DNA from: an uncultured Actinomycetes bacterium
GTDB lineage: Bacteria; Actinomycetota; Actinomycetes; Nanopelagicales; Nanopelagicaceae
Reading direction: 5' to 3'
Assembly (NCBI GenBank): GCA_903891755.1
Contig: CAITFY010000143.1
Coordinates: 1 to 28,513, forward strand
Length of the DNA stretch: 28,513 bases
Each line of letters begins with the position of its first letter. Within the stretch, counting starts at the first letter, position 1. The position numbers and the translations under genes were made by a program. Shown here piece after piece: positions 16,105-23,733 of this stretch. Below the pieces are notes generated by a model, which ran no database searches, was not told the DNA's origin, and was given only the letters and a program-made list of their open reading frames with translations.

Positions 16105-17313
16105 ATGCGTAAGCAATTCATTTTGGGAACCGTTGTTGCAATCGCTGCAGCAATGCTTCCTGTCGTAGCAGCTGAGACTTCTTCAGCAGCAACCGCGGCA
16201 AAAATTGATTATTCAAAGTGCGTTGACTTGGCTTCATGCGGTGGCATGGATGCACTTGTCAAAGCAGCACAAAAAGAAGGAACTCTCAATATCGATACCG
16301 TCCCACGCGATTGGGCTAATTACGGTGAATTGATTGACCTTTACACCAAGGCATTTGGTATCAAGATCAACTCAACAAATCCAGATGGATCATCTGCTGA
16401 TGAGATCAACGCCATCAAGACCGCTCCAGCTTCTAAGAAGCCAGATATGTACGACGGTGGAATCACATTTGCAACTGGCAACGAAGGTCTCTTCACCGAC
16501 TACAAGGTTGCAACATTCAAAGATATCCCAGCTACATACAAGAACCCAGATGGACTTTGGGCTTCAAACTATGCTGGTGAAATCGTACTTATGTATCCAA
16601 CAAACCTTCCAAAGATCCCTACATCAATCGCAGGTCTTTCAGACCCTGCTTTCAAGGGAATGGTTGCACTTGCTGGAAACCCAACATCTGCACAACAGTC
16701 TTTGATGTCAGTCTTTGCTGTTAACCAAGCTGCTGGTGGAACACCTGCAGATATCACAAAGGGAATCAACTGGTTCTCAACAATGAAGGCAAGCGGAAAC
16801 TTTGTAACAGTTCAAGGCAATGCTGCGAACTTCGCTGCTGGCGCTTACAAGATCCTGTTCAACTGGAGCTTTAACTGCCCAGGAAACATCGAAACCTTCA
16901 AGGCTTCTGGTGTAAGCATGCAATGTGCAGTTCCTTCTGATGCTCAACTGGTTGGAACACCATATGTTGCTGCGATTCCTAAGACCGCTCCACACCCTGC
17001 TGCAGCACGTCTCTGGGAAGAGTTGCTTTATTCTCAGAACAACAAGGGATACTTAACAGCTACTTTGCCTTCAACAAAGGGCAAGACCGGTTCAGTTATC
17101 TTCAAGTCGCTTATGGGCGGACAGAACATCTGGGTTTCAGGTGGAGCTGCTGTAACAGAAGCTGCTGCGATGTCAGCTAAGGGAGTATTGAACAATCCTC
17201 CTTCAAAGTACATCCTTACAGCACCAGGCAAGACAGTTACCCCAACACCTGATGAGCAGACTGCCGCTAAGGCACTTCTGACCACTCAGTGGCCAACAAT
17301 TCTCGGCAACTAA
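16105..17313 (+). CDS. ABC transporter substrate-binding protein, probable phosphonate binder
   Basis: This 402-residue extracytoplasmic binding protein resembles the iron-type / 2-aminoethylphosphonate (AfuA/PhnS-like) group. It starts with a Sec signal peptide: MRKQ, a hydrophobic core to about residue 22, then a small-residue cleavage region (AAETSSAATAA). There is no lipobox cysteine, unusual for a Gram-positive binding protein. Two cysteine pairs (C39/C45 and C258/C274) could form disulfides outside the cell. The gene has the best ribosome binding site here and codon choice that looks more biased than its neighbours (many GCT/GCA, ACA and AAG codons), both signs of high expression. Its ligand is inferred from the flanking C-P cleavage genes; iron, thiamine or polyamine binding cannot be excluded from sequence alone. 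Confidence 0.8.
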   Translation: MRKQFILGTVVAIAAAMLPVVAAETSSAATAAKIDYSKCVDLASCGGMDALVKAAQKEGTLNIDTVPRDWANYGELIDLYTKAFGIKINSTNPDGSSADEINAIKTAPASKKPDMYDGGITFATGNEGLFTDYKVATFKDIPATYKNPDGLWASNYAGEIVLMYPTNLPKIPTSIAGLSDPAFKGMVALAGNPTSAQQSLMSVFAVNQAAGGTPADITKGINWFSTMKASGNFVTVQGNAANFAAGAYKILFNWSFNCPGNIETFKASGVSMQCAVPSDAQLVGTPYVAAIPKTAPHPAAARLWEELLYSQNNKGYLTATLPSTKGKTGSVIFKSLMGGQNIWVSGGAAVTEAAAMSAKGVLNNPPSKYILTAPGKTVTPTPDEQTAAKALLTTQWPTILGN

Positions 17314-17348
17314 TTAACTAGTTAAGAAATTCACTGGTTAATAAATTA

Positions 17349-18248
17349 ATGAGTCTCACAAATACCGTTCCCGAGTCTGAAAAGACTCGGGAACTCGGTA
17401 ATTCTCGGAGGAAATTTCAATTCCCTTTCCCCCTACTTCCCTTCTTTCTCTTTGTCGGCTTCTTCTTAGTCTGGCCACTTTCTAAAGTTCTGATTGCTTC
17501 ACTCAAGAGTAACAACGAGAGTTGGACCTTCAGCAATTACACTCCGCTTTTTCATGGAATCTATTTCCACGCCTTTGTAACGAGTATTCGTATTGGAGTA
17601 GTTACTGCATTACTTGGCGCCCTTATTGGCGCTCTCTTTGCTTACGTAATCGATGCTTATGCCGGACCTCGACTCACCTCTATATTGGATTCAATTGCCG
17701 CAGTATTTGCTAATTCAGGCGGCGTACCACTCGCTTTTACCTTCTTGGCCTCATTCGGAGCTAATGCTGGTTTAATCAAATTACTTAAAAGTTTAGGTTG
17801 GGATCTTTACGCTGAGGGTTTCTCAATATTCTCTTTTACTGGCATCTGCGCGGTTTACATCTTCTTCCAAGCTCCGCTCATGGTTCTAGTTTTCAAGCCA
17901 GCGCTTTCTGGATTGCGTAAAGAGTGGAAAGAAGCAAACACTAGCCTTGGCGGATCTCCCTGGACTTACATTCGACGAGTTGCAATTCCTATTCTCTTCC
18001 CATCTTTTATCGGTTCATTTCTCCTTCTTTTTGCTGGTGGGTTTTCAGCTTATGCCACAGCTCGTGCGCTCACCGTTGGAAATGTTCCACTAATCCCACT
18101 CATCATCGGGGATCTCATCAATGGAAATGTAATTTCCGATAAAACTCATTTGGGCGCATCGCTCGCCATAGGCGCAATTGCTATCGCCGCGGTGGCGATG
18201 TCGGGCTACGTCTGGGCACAGCGCAAGTCTTCACAATGGCGGCGCTAA
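17349..18248 (+). CDS. ABC transporter permease 1 (PhnU/PotB-like)
   Basis: This 299-residue inner-membrane permease has about six transmembrane segments after a polar N-terminus of about 25 residues. The cytoplasmic coupling loop with the EAA motif reads EWKEANTSLGGSPWTYIRRVAIP, the site that contacts the ATPase. Related systems include spermidine/putrescine, ferric and 2-aminoethylphosphonate importers. It follows the binding protein by 35 bases that include the palindrome TTAACTAGTTAA (17314-17325) but no terminator, so permease expression can continue from the binding-protein transcript at a lower level. The order binding protein, permease, permease, ATPase is typical of an importer. Confidence 0.87.
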   Translation: MSLTNTVPESEKTRELGNSRRKFQFPFPLLPFFLFVGFFLVWPLSKVLIASLKSNNESWTFSNYTPLFHGIYFHAFVTSIRIGVVTALLGALIGALFAYVIDAYAGPRLTSILDSIAAVFANSGGVPLAFTFLASFGANAGLIKLLKSLGWDLYAEGFSIFSFTGICAVYIFFQAPLMVLVFKPALSGLRKEWKEANTSLGGSPWTYIRRVAIPILFPSFIGSFLLLFAGGFSAYATARALTVGNVPLIPLIIGDLINGNVISDKTHLGASLAIGAIAIAAVAMSGYVWAQRKSSQWRR

Positions 18249-19036
18249 TGAAAATTAATTTAAGCAAGTACTCGACCATTGGTTTGGTTTCCCTTTTATC
18301 TCTTATTATTTTCGTGATTCCATACTCTGCTTCGCTGGAATACAGTCTTCGCGGTAAATTTGGCAAAGGCCATGATTTAACAAATTACCTCTGGATTTTT
18401 CATCAAGAAGGTTTTTTGAGTCACCTCTCTTTATCCCTTGAATTGGGACTTCTTGCTGGCCTTCTCAATTTGGTTCTTATGGTCCCGACCGCAACTTTTC
18501 TGCATCTGAGTTTGCAGCGTTACAAGTCGCTTGTTGACTTCATCTGCATTTTGCCGTTGATGATTCCGGTTGTCTCGCTGGCAGTAGGCGCGGAATATGC
18601 AATGCCTAGTTTCTTGCAGAATTCTCAGATGGAACTAGTTTTCTTCTTCGTGATTTTGGCTTTACCTTTCACCTTCAGAGTACTCGATAGCGCGCTCTCC
18701 GCGATCCCACTAAAAACGCTAGTCGAAGCAAGTCGTAGTCTTGGAGCTTCCTGGCCAGCAACCATTATGCGCGTAATCGTGCCGGCCGCTAAAGGCGGGA
18801 TTTCCTCCGCATTCTTCCTCTCGTTTGCATTAGGCATCGGTGAATACACGATAACTTCATTGCTTCACTGGGATACATTCACAACGTGGACAGTTGATAT
18901 TTCGCAGCAAAATGTGCTCGGCAGTATCGCCTTGTCCACATTCTCTTTCCTATTCGCCATCGCACTCTTAGTGACCATCGCACTGGTTTCATCTAACCGT
19001 AAAAAGAAGCAGAAAGAACTTGGGGAGACATCATGA
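18248..19036 (+). CDS. ABC transporter permease 2 (PhnV/PotC-like)
   Basis: This second permease of 262 residues has about six transmembrane segments, with the coupling motif EASRSLGASWPATIMRVIVPAAKGG near residues 162-186. It should pair with permease 1 as a heterodimeric channel. I use the ATG at 18248, which overlaps the previous stop as TAATG, the same junction as cysS/rlmB and nuoD/nuoE; an in-frame ATG at 18236 would add four residues. The ATPase gene begins inside its stop codon (ATGA), indicating translational coupling. Confidence 0.86.
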   Translation: MKINLSKYSTIGLVSLLSLIIFVIPYSASLEYSLRGKFGKGHDLTNYLWIFHQEGFLSHLSLSLELGLLAGLLNLVLMVPTATFLHLSLQRYKSLVDFICILPLMIPVVSLAVGAEYAMPSFLQNSQMELVFFFVILALPFTFRVLDSALSAIPLKTLVEASRSLGASWPATIMRVIVPAAKGGISSAFFLSFALGIGEYTITSLLHWDTFTTWTVDISQQNVLGSIALSTFSFLFAIALLVTIALVSSNRKKKQKELGETS

Positions 19037-20094
19037 GTAAACGTGTAACAAGCGGTAGCGAATTGGTTATTTCAGGAATCAGTCGCGCTTTTGGTGCTGT
19101 TCAAGCGTTAGATCGTTTCTCATTGACGATTGCTCCGGGCGAGTTGGTATGCCTACTAGGTCCATCTGGTTGCGGCAAGACGACGGCCTTGCGCATAGTG
19201 GCTGGACTTGAAAAATCTGATGCCGGAACTGTCATGATTGATGGAGAAGATTTACTCGCGAAAGATGCGAATCAACGGGACATTGGAATGGTTTTCCAGT
19301 CTTACTCACTTTTCCCAAACATGACCGTTGCAGAGAACATTGCTTATGGGTTGCGCGTTAGGAAGAAATCTAAGGAGCAAATCAATAAGCGCGTTGCAGA
19401 AATGTTGGAACTGGTTTCACTGCAAAGCAAGATGAACAGTTTCCCGCATCAGCTCTCAGGTGGTCAGCAGCAACGAGTTGCCTTAGCTCGCGCACTCGCC
19501 ATTGAGCCTCGAGTTCTACTTTTAGATGAACCTCTGTCAGCACTCGATGCTCAAGTCCGCACCCAGATTCGCGACGAAATTCGTCGAATTCAAATAGAGA
19601 GCGGTACCACCACACTTTTTGTTACTCACGATCAAGAAGAAGCGATGGCTATTTCTGACCGCGTAGGTGTCATGCAACATGGTCGCCTCGAGCAGATTGA
19701 TACACCCAATACTTTATACAACAAGCCTGAAACCACTTTCGTGGCCGGTTTCGTTGGCATCACCAACTACATTCCTTCCGTCGCTGACTCCAAGAATGAA
19801 GTACAGGTACTTGGCCAGGTTCTAGAGATTTCAGAGCATTCGAGCGTTGTGAAGAAGGGCGAAGAAGTTCGCGCCTTGGTACGTCCGGAATCTATTCATG
19901 TTGAGAAAGCTTCCCATGGCGCAAAGATCATTACTAAATCGTTCTTAGGACCCATGACAAGGGTGGGAGTGGATGCTGGTTTAGCTGAATTGATTTACGC
20001 AGAAATGTCGAGCAAAGAGGCGAAGAAATTCGATACTGGCGACCACGTCAAAATTTCTATTACAACAGAAATGGTCATGGTTGAAAGTGTCTGA
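19033..20094 (+). CDS. ABC transporter ATP-binding protein (PotA/PhnT-like)
   Basis: This 353-residue ATPase energises the importer. It shows Walker A GPSGCGKTT (43-51), a Q-loop in MVFQSYSLFPNMTV, the signature LSGGQQQRVALARAL, Walker B VLLLDEPLSALD and the switch histidine in FVTHDQEEAM. About 110 C-terminal residues after the nucleotide-binding domain form a TOBE-type regulatory domain (EVRALVRPESIHVEK), as in the PotA/FbpC/MalK-like subfamily. Position and coupling to the permeases show it serves this transporter. The next gene starts inside its 3' end. Confidence 0.92.
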   Translation: MSKRVTSGSELVISGISRAFGAVQALDRFSLTIAPGELVCLLGPSGCGKTTALRIVAGLEKSDAGTVMIDGEDLLAKDANQRDIGMVFQSYSLFPNMTVAENIAYGLRVRKKSKEQINKRVAEMLELVSLQSKMNSFPHQLSGGQQQRVALARALAIEPRVLLLDEPLSALDAQVRTQIRDEIRRIQIESGTTTLFVTHDQEEAMAISDRVGVMQHGRLEQIDTPNTLYNKPETTFVAGFVGITNYIPSVADSKNEVQVLGQVLEISEHSSVVKKGEEVRALVRPESIHVEKASHGAKIITKSFLGPMTRVGVDAGLAELIYAEMSSKEAKKFDTGDHVKISITTEMVMVESV

Positions 20095-21682
20095 TGTTTT
20101 TACCTCGTGGCAGAAAATCATCCGAGGCGAAGCAAATAATCTAGGTTGGCGTTCGCTAGAAGTTGAAGAGGGCGAAGAGCATCGTGGCGAGCATGTCGAT
20201 GAGAACTTTACTCCGATTCTCTCCCTCATTCATTTAAGTGATCTCCATATTTGCGACGCTCAGTCACCAGCGAGAGCTGAGAACGTTGATCGCTTTGCTG
20301 ATCCACACAATCCAATCTCAGAGATGATTGGACTCGTTGGTTCCTATCGCGCGCAAGAAATTCTCACCGCACAAACTCTTGAATCAATGGTTCAGACAAC
20401 AAACGTAATTGACACTGGGCTCTTCTCTGATCGCCCCATCGATGCGGTTGTAATTACAGGTGATGTTACTGATAACGCGCAAGCAAACGAACTTGATTGG
20501 TATATGACTCTCCTTGATGGAGGAGAATTGATTCCTGATTCAGGAGATCAAAGCAAATGGGAGGGTGTCGCGCAGACTGACCCCGCCACCTACGACCGTT
20601 CTTACTGGAATCCGGAAGGCACCCCTGAAGGTTGTGAAGATGATTATCCGCGTGCGCTCTACGGATTTCCAGCGGTAAAAGGTTTAACAGATGCGGTTCG
20701 CAAACCATTCGTCGCAACTGGAACAAAACATAGTTGGCTCGCAACTCATGGTAATCATGATGCGCTCCTACAGGGAACAGTTCCAAGTGATGAAGTTCTA
20801 TTGTCGGTTGCAACCGGAGATAAGAAAATAATTGAGCTCTCACCTGATTTGGATTTGCAAGAGTTTGTCTCTAAATGGAGTGAGGTTGGACCTGCGGCGT
20901 ACCCACCACTTGATGGCGCTGCGACACGTCCCATCGAGTCAGATCCACGTCGCCGATTTAATCAGGCAAGTGATTGGGCGAAAATTCATTTAAGTTGCCA
21001 ACACGATGGGCATGGGCTCACGCCGGAGAACGCTCTACATGGCACAAAATACTGGTTTAAAGATATTGGTGATACTCGCTTAATCTCACTCGACACCGTA
21101 AATATTCACGGTGGCTGGCAGGGTTCTCTCGACGAATCACAATTTCATTGGTTGAAGAGAACATTGAGCGATGTGGCTCCAAAGTACTTCTTGCTTCTCT
21201 CGCACCATCCGCTCCATACTCTTTACAATGATTACACGCCTCAGAATATGGATCGCAGAGTTTGCGTCGATGAGTTAAGCACAGAGTTGTTGAAGCATGA
21301 TCGCATCATTGCTTGGCTTGCAGGTCATAATCATGAAAACGAGATTCGATTCATTGGCGATGAAGATGGATTTGGTTTCTGGCACATCATGACCAGTTCA
21401 CTTATTGATTGGCCACAACAGGGGCGATTGGTTGAAATATTTGAGAACGAGAGTCATATTGCAATCTCAACTACTCTCATCGACCATCAAAGCCCACTCT
21501 CGCTTGATGAAGCAATTTCAAACCTTGATAGTCCAGTGAATCTTGCCGGAATTTCACGAATCCTTTCGGCAAATGATTGGCAGCGACGTGAAGGAAGATT
21601 TGATCTAGCTAACATGGCTGGAACCTCTGATGATCGAAATAGGTTCTTGTGGCTTAGGAAACAGAGTAGGAATGTCATATGA
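20087..21682 (+). CDS. Calcineurin-like metallophosphoesterase (PPA1498/TIGR03767-like)
   Basis: This 531-residue protein has all five metallophosphoesterase motifs spread by long inserts: D52-x-H54 (SDLHICD), G-D126-x-x-D129 (GDVTDNA), GNHD at 222-225, H373-H374 in LSHHPLH, and GH414-x-H416 (AGHNHE). A two-metal phosphatase or phosphodiesterase activity is therefore likely. The wide spacing recalls the TIGR03767/03768 group, whose members usually carry a Tat signal; none is present here, so it should act in the cytosol. I chose GTG at 20087, overlapping the ATPase stop by eight bases; TTG at 20081 is also open. Lying between the transporter and the PhnZ-like gene, it might hydrolyse phosphonate esters or a phosphorylated intermediate. 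That role is inference. Confidence 0.82.
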   Translation: MSDVFTSWQKIIRGEANNLGWRSLEVEEGEEHRGEHVDENFTPILSLIHLSDLHICDAQSPARAENVDRFADPHNPISEMIGLVGSYRAQEILTAQTLESMVQTTNVIDTGLFSDRPIDAVVITGDVTDNAQANELDWYMTLLDGGELIPDSGDQSKWEGVAQTDPATYDRSYWNPEGTPEGCEDDYPRALYGFPAVKGLTDAVRKPFVATGTKHSWLATHGNHDALLQGTVPSDEVLLSVATGDKKIIELSPDLDLQEFVSKWSEVGPAAYPPLDGAATRPIESDPRRRFNQASDWAKIHLSCQHDGHGLTPENALHGTKYWFKDIGDTRLISLDTVNIHGGWQGSLDESQFHWLKRTLSDVAPKYFLLLSHHPLHTLYNDYTPQNMDRRVCVDELSTELLKHDRIIAWLAGHNHENEIRFIGDEDGFGFWHIMTSSLIDWPQQGRLVEIFENESHIAISTTLIDHQSPLSLDEAISNLDSPVNLAGISRILSANDWQRREGRFDLANMAGTSDDRNRFLWLRKQSRNVI

Positions 21683-22227
21683 GCCAGGTATTTCAAGAGA
21701 TTGAAAAAATTTTCACCACAGGGATCTCTGAGGAGTATCTCGGTGAAGATGTGAAGCTGGTTGAACATATGCTGCAATGCGGCGATTTGGCAAAAGAAGC
21801 AGGAGCTCCAGATTATTTGGTTGTCGCATCGCTCTTGCACGATATCGGCCATCTCTTGGTTGATGATGCAGTTGGAGCGCAGGATTCTGGAATCGATATG
21901 CATCATGACGCTGTTGGAGCGAGATGGCTTGAAGAGAGATTTCCTTCGACCGTGAGTGAACCGGTTCGATTGCACGTTGCAGCAAAGAGATATTTAGTGA
22001 CTACTAATCATGACTACCTTTCAAAACTCTCTCACGCCAGCGTACAAACCCTCTATATGCAAGGGGGACCACTCAATCAAGATGAGGTAATTGAGTTCAT
22101 CTCTCGAGAGGGTGCAGAAGATGCGGTACGTGTTCGTCTCTGGGATGACCTCGCAAAGGTGCGTGATAAGCCAACTTCAACGCTCCTGGAGTTCAAATCT
22201 CTCATTGATTCTTTAGCTCGAAGTTAG
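21679..22227 (+). CDS. phnZ: PhnZ-like HD-domain mixed-valence diiron oxygenase
   Basis: This 182-residue HD protein matches PhnZ in motif order and spacing. Predicted iron ligands are H30, H54-D55, H76, H99 and D156. H58, K103 in HVAAKRYLV and the Y20/E23 pair in EYLGED match PhnZ substrate-contact and lid residues, as does the GGP turn near 129. PhnZ cleaves (R)-2-amino-1-hydroxyethylphosphonate with oxygen to glycine and phosphate; the relative TmpB acts on the trimethylated analogue and gives glycine betaine. The gene is coupled to the metallophosphoesterase (ATGA overlap) and ends the island. No PhnY or TmpA dioxygenase gene is seen in this window. Choice between PhnZ and TmpB substrate is uncertain; the HD oxygenase class is well supported. 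Confidence 0.85.
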   Translation: MSQVFQEIEKIFTTGISEEYLGEDVKLVEHMLQCGDLAKEAGAPDYLVVASLLHDIGHLLVDDAVGAQDSGIDMHHDAVGARWLEERFPSTVSEPVRLHVAAKRYLVTTNHDYLSKLSHASVQTLYMQGGPLNQDEVIEFISREGAEDAVRVRLWDDLAKVRDKPTSTLLEFKSLIDSLARS

Positions 22228-22281
22228 AACCGGTAACGAAGTGTTTACCGAAGTTGCCTTCAAAAGGCCCGCGGTTGGTAC

Positions 22282-22287
22282 TACACT
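22282..22287 (+). promoter_or_regulatory. -10 box for the pseudo-receiver gene
   Basis: TACACT lies seven bases before the ATG at 22295, the leaderless arrangement with one extra base. It argues for that ATG over the in-frame GTG at 22241, which lies upstream of the box. Confidence 0.4.
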
Positions 22288-22294
22288 CATAAAT

Positions 22295-22744
22295 ATGGAA
22301 GTAAGTGTTTACGATTCAGTCAACGCAGCTCCCGTTTACGGCGACCCTGCCTTACAGGGGTCGACACTCGCTCCAGTAATCGTCGTTTACTCGGATGATC
22401 AGAGCGTTCGCGGAGCCATCTCAGCAGCCTTGGGCAAGAAGTTGCCAGGGGAGAGCCGCGAGCACAAGGTCGTGGACTTCGCCACCGCCGATGCCCTGCG
22501 CCAGTACCTGGGTGAGAAGCGGAAAGTAGACCTCTTTATTCTCGATGGCGAAGCCGTTCCAGAGGGGGGTATGGGTCTTGCCCACGCTCTCAAGGACGAA
22601 TTGGTGGAATGCCCACCGATCATGGTCATCATTCAAAGGGCTCAAGATAGTTGGCTCGCAAAATGGTCAGGTGCCGAAGCCGTCATCTCCCATCCGATTG
22701 ACCCATTTACCCTGGGTTCTAAGGTCGCAGAGCTTCTCCACTAG
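22295..22744 (+). CDS. Stand-alone degenerate response-regulator receiver linked to nuo (Rv3143-like)
   Basis: This 149-residue protein is a single receiver-fold domain without an output domain. The acidic pair D34-D35 and the candidate phosphoacceptor D84 (FILDGEA) are present. The usual Thr/Ser is Q114 (VIIQR) and the invariant Lys is H133 in SHPIDP. Loss of the lysine suggests it does not signal by ordinary phosphorylation. M. tuberculosis Rv3143, a small response-regulator-like protein, also lies just before the nuo operon, so a conserved link to complex I is likely, though its role is not established as far as I know. Bases 22441-22500 contain 42 G+C of 60, clearly richer than flanking genes. 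Confidence 0.72.
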   Translation: MEVSVYDSVNAAPVYGDPALQGSTLAPVIVVYSDDQSVRGAISAALGKKLPGESREHKVVDFATADALRQYLGEKRKVDLFILDGEAVPEGGMGLAHALKDELVECPPIMVIIQRAQDSWLAKWSGAEAVISHPIDPFTLGSKVAELLH

Positions 22745-22801
22745 AACTATGCCTATTTGTGACGGTTACCACACCTCCTATTCTTACGGCCTAACCAGCC
22801 G

Positions 22802-22807
22802 TATGCT
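22802..22807 (+). promoter_or_regulatory. -10 box for leaderless nuo operon transcript
   Basis: TATGCT is followed by CACAGC and then the nuoA ATG at 22814, the same hexamer and six-base spacing as at the DUF885 gene. An alternative promoter, TTGTGA (22757-22762), 16 bases, TATTCT (22779-22784), would give a leader of about 20 bases without a ribosome binding site. Confidence 0.5.
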
Positions 22808-22813
22808 CACAGC

Positions 22814-23173
22814 ATGAATCCTTACGTCCCGATTCTTGCCATTGGCGGGATTGGATTTGGATTCGCCGCTATTTCTGTCGTTGCCGCGGCGATTACCGGG
22901 CCAAAACGCTTTAACCGATCAAAAGCAGCAGCCTATGAGTGCGGAATTCAACCCTCTCCAGTAGCTGCAGGTGGCGGACGCTTCCCAGTGAAGTACTTCC
23001 TCACCGCAATGCTCTTCATCGTCTTTGATATTGAAATCGTCTTCCTTTATCCATGGGCGGTCTCGTTCAATCAACTTGGTCTCTTTGGATTAGTTGAAAT
23101 GGTGATATTCATACTTACAGTCTTCGTCGCCTATGCATATGTATGGCGCCGTGGCGGATTGGAATGGGATTAA
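22814..23173 (+). CDS. nuoA: NADH-quinone oxidoreductase subunit A
   Basis: This 119-residue membrane subunit of complex I has three hydrophobic helices. The loop after helix 1 carries the family motif YECGIQPSPVAAGGGRFPVKYF, containing the conserved cysteine that reports on the active/deactive transition in homologues. FDIEIVFLYPWA in helix 2 is diagnostic. It is the first gene of the nuo run and ends two bases before nuoB. Length and start agree with the family. Confidence 0.96.
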   Translation: MNPYVPILAIGGIGFGFAAISVVAAAITGPKRFNRSKAAAYECGIQPSPVAAGGGRFPVKYFLTAMLFIVFDIEIVFLYPWAVSFNQLGLFGLVEMVIFILTVFVAYAYVWRRGGLEWD

Positions 23174-23175
23174 CC

Positions 23176-23733
23176 ATGGGTCTAGAAGAGCAATTACCCG
23201 CGGGAATCGCGCTCACAACTGTTGAGGGCCTTGCCGGTTATATGCGTAAGAGTTCGCTCTGGCCGGTCACCTTTGGTCTCGCTTGTTGCGCAATTGAGAT
23301 GATGGCAGCTGGCGGTGGACGTTATGACCTCGCTCGTTTTGGAATGGAAGTCTTTAGACCATCTCCTCGCCAGGCAGATTTAATGATTGTTGCTGGTCGT
23401 GTCTCGCAGAAGATGGCACCAGTCGTTCGCCAGATTTACGATCAAATGCCTGGTCCTAAGTGGGTCTTATCGATGGGCGCTTGCGCCTCGTCTGGCGGAA
23501 TGTTTAACAATTACGCGATTGTTCAAGGTGTTGATCACATTGTTCCCGTTGATATTTACCTTCCAGGTTGCCCCCCACGCCCAGAGATGTTGATGGATGC
23601 AATCATTAAATTGCACGAGCAGATCAGCGATACCAAGCTCGGCGTAAACCGCGAGGCAATCATTCGTGAAGTCGAGGCAGCTGCGCTCGCTTCCAAGCCA
23701 ACATTCCAAATCCAAGGGTTGCTCAAATCATGA
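23176..23733 (+). CDS. nuoB: NADH-quinone oxidoreductase subunit B
   Basis: This 185-residue peripheral subunit holds cluster N2, the last iron-sulfur centre before quinone. The ligands are the adjacent cysteines in GLACCAIEMMA, the cysteine in MGACASSGG and that in PGCPPRPE. I chose the ATG at 23176, two bases after nuoA, which gives the actinobacterial N-terminus MGLEEQLPAG; in-frame starts at 23143 and 23164 would overlap nuoA. The 3' end overlaps nuoC by four bases (ATGA). Confidence 0.96.
   Translation: MGLEEQLPAGIALTTVEGLAGYMRKSSLWPVTFGLACCAIEMMAAGGGRYDLARFGMEVFRPSPRQADLMIVAGRVSQKMAPVVRQIYDQMPGPKWVLSMGACASSGGMFNNYAIVQGVDHIVPVDIYLPGCPPRPEMLMDAIIKLHEQISDTKLGVNREAIIREVEAAALASKPTFQIQGLLKS

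Noticed and set aside
17314..17325. Palindrome TTAACTAGTTAA after the binding-protein gene as a terminator or operator
   Set aside because: It is AT-rich and short, overlaps the region just after the stop codon and has no T-tract; chance is sufficient.
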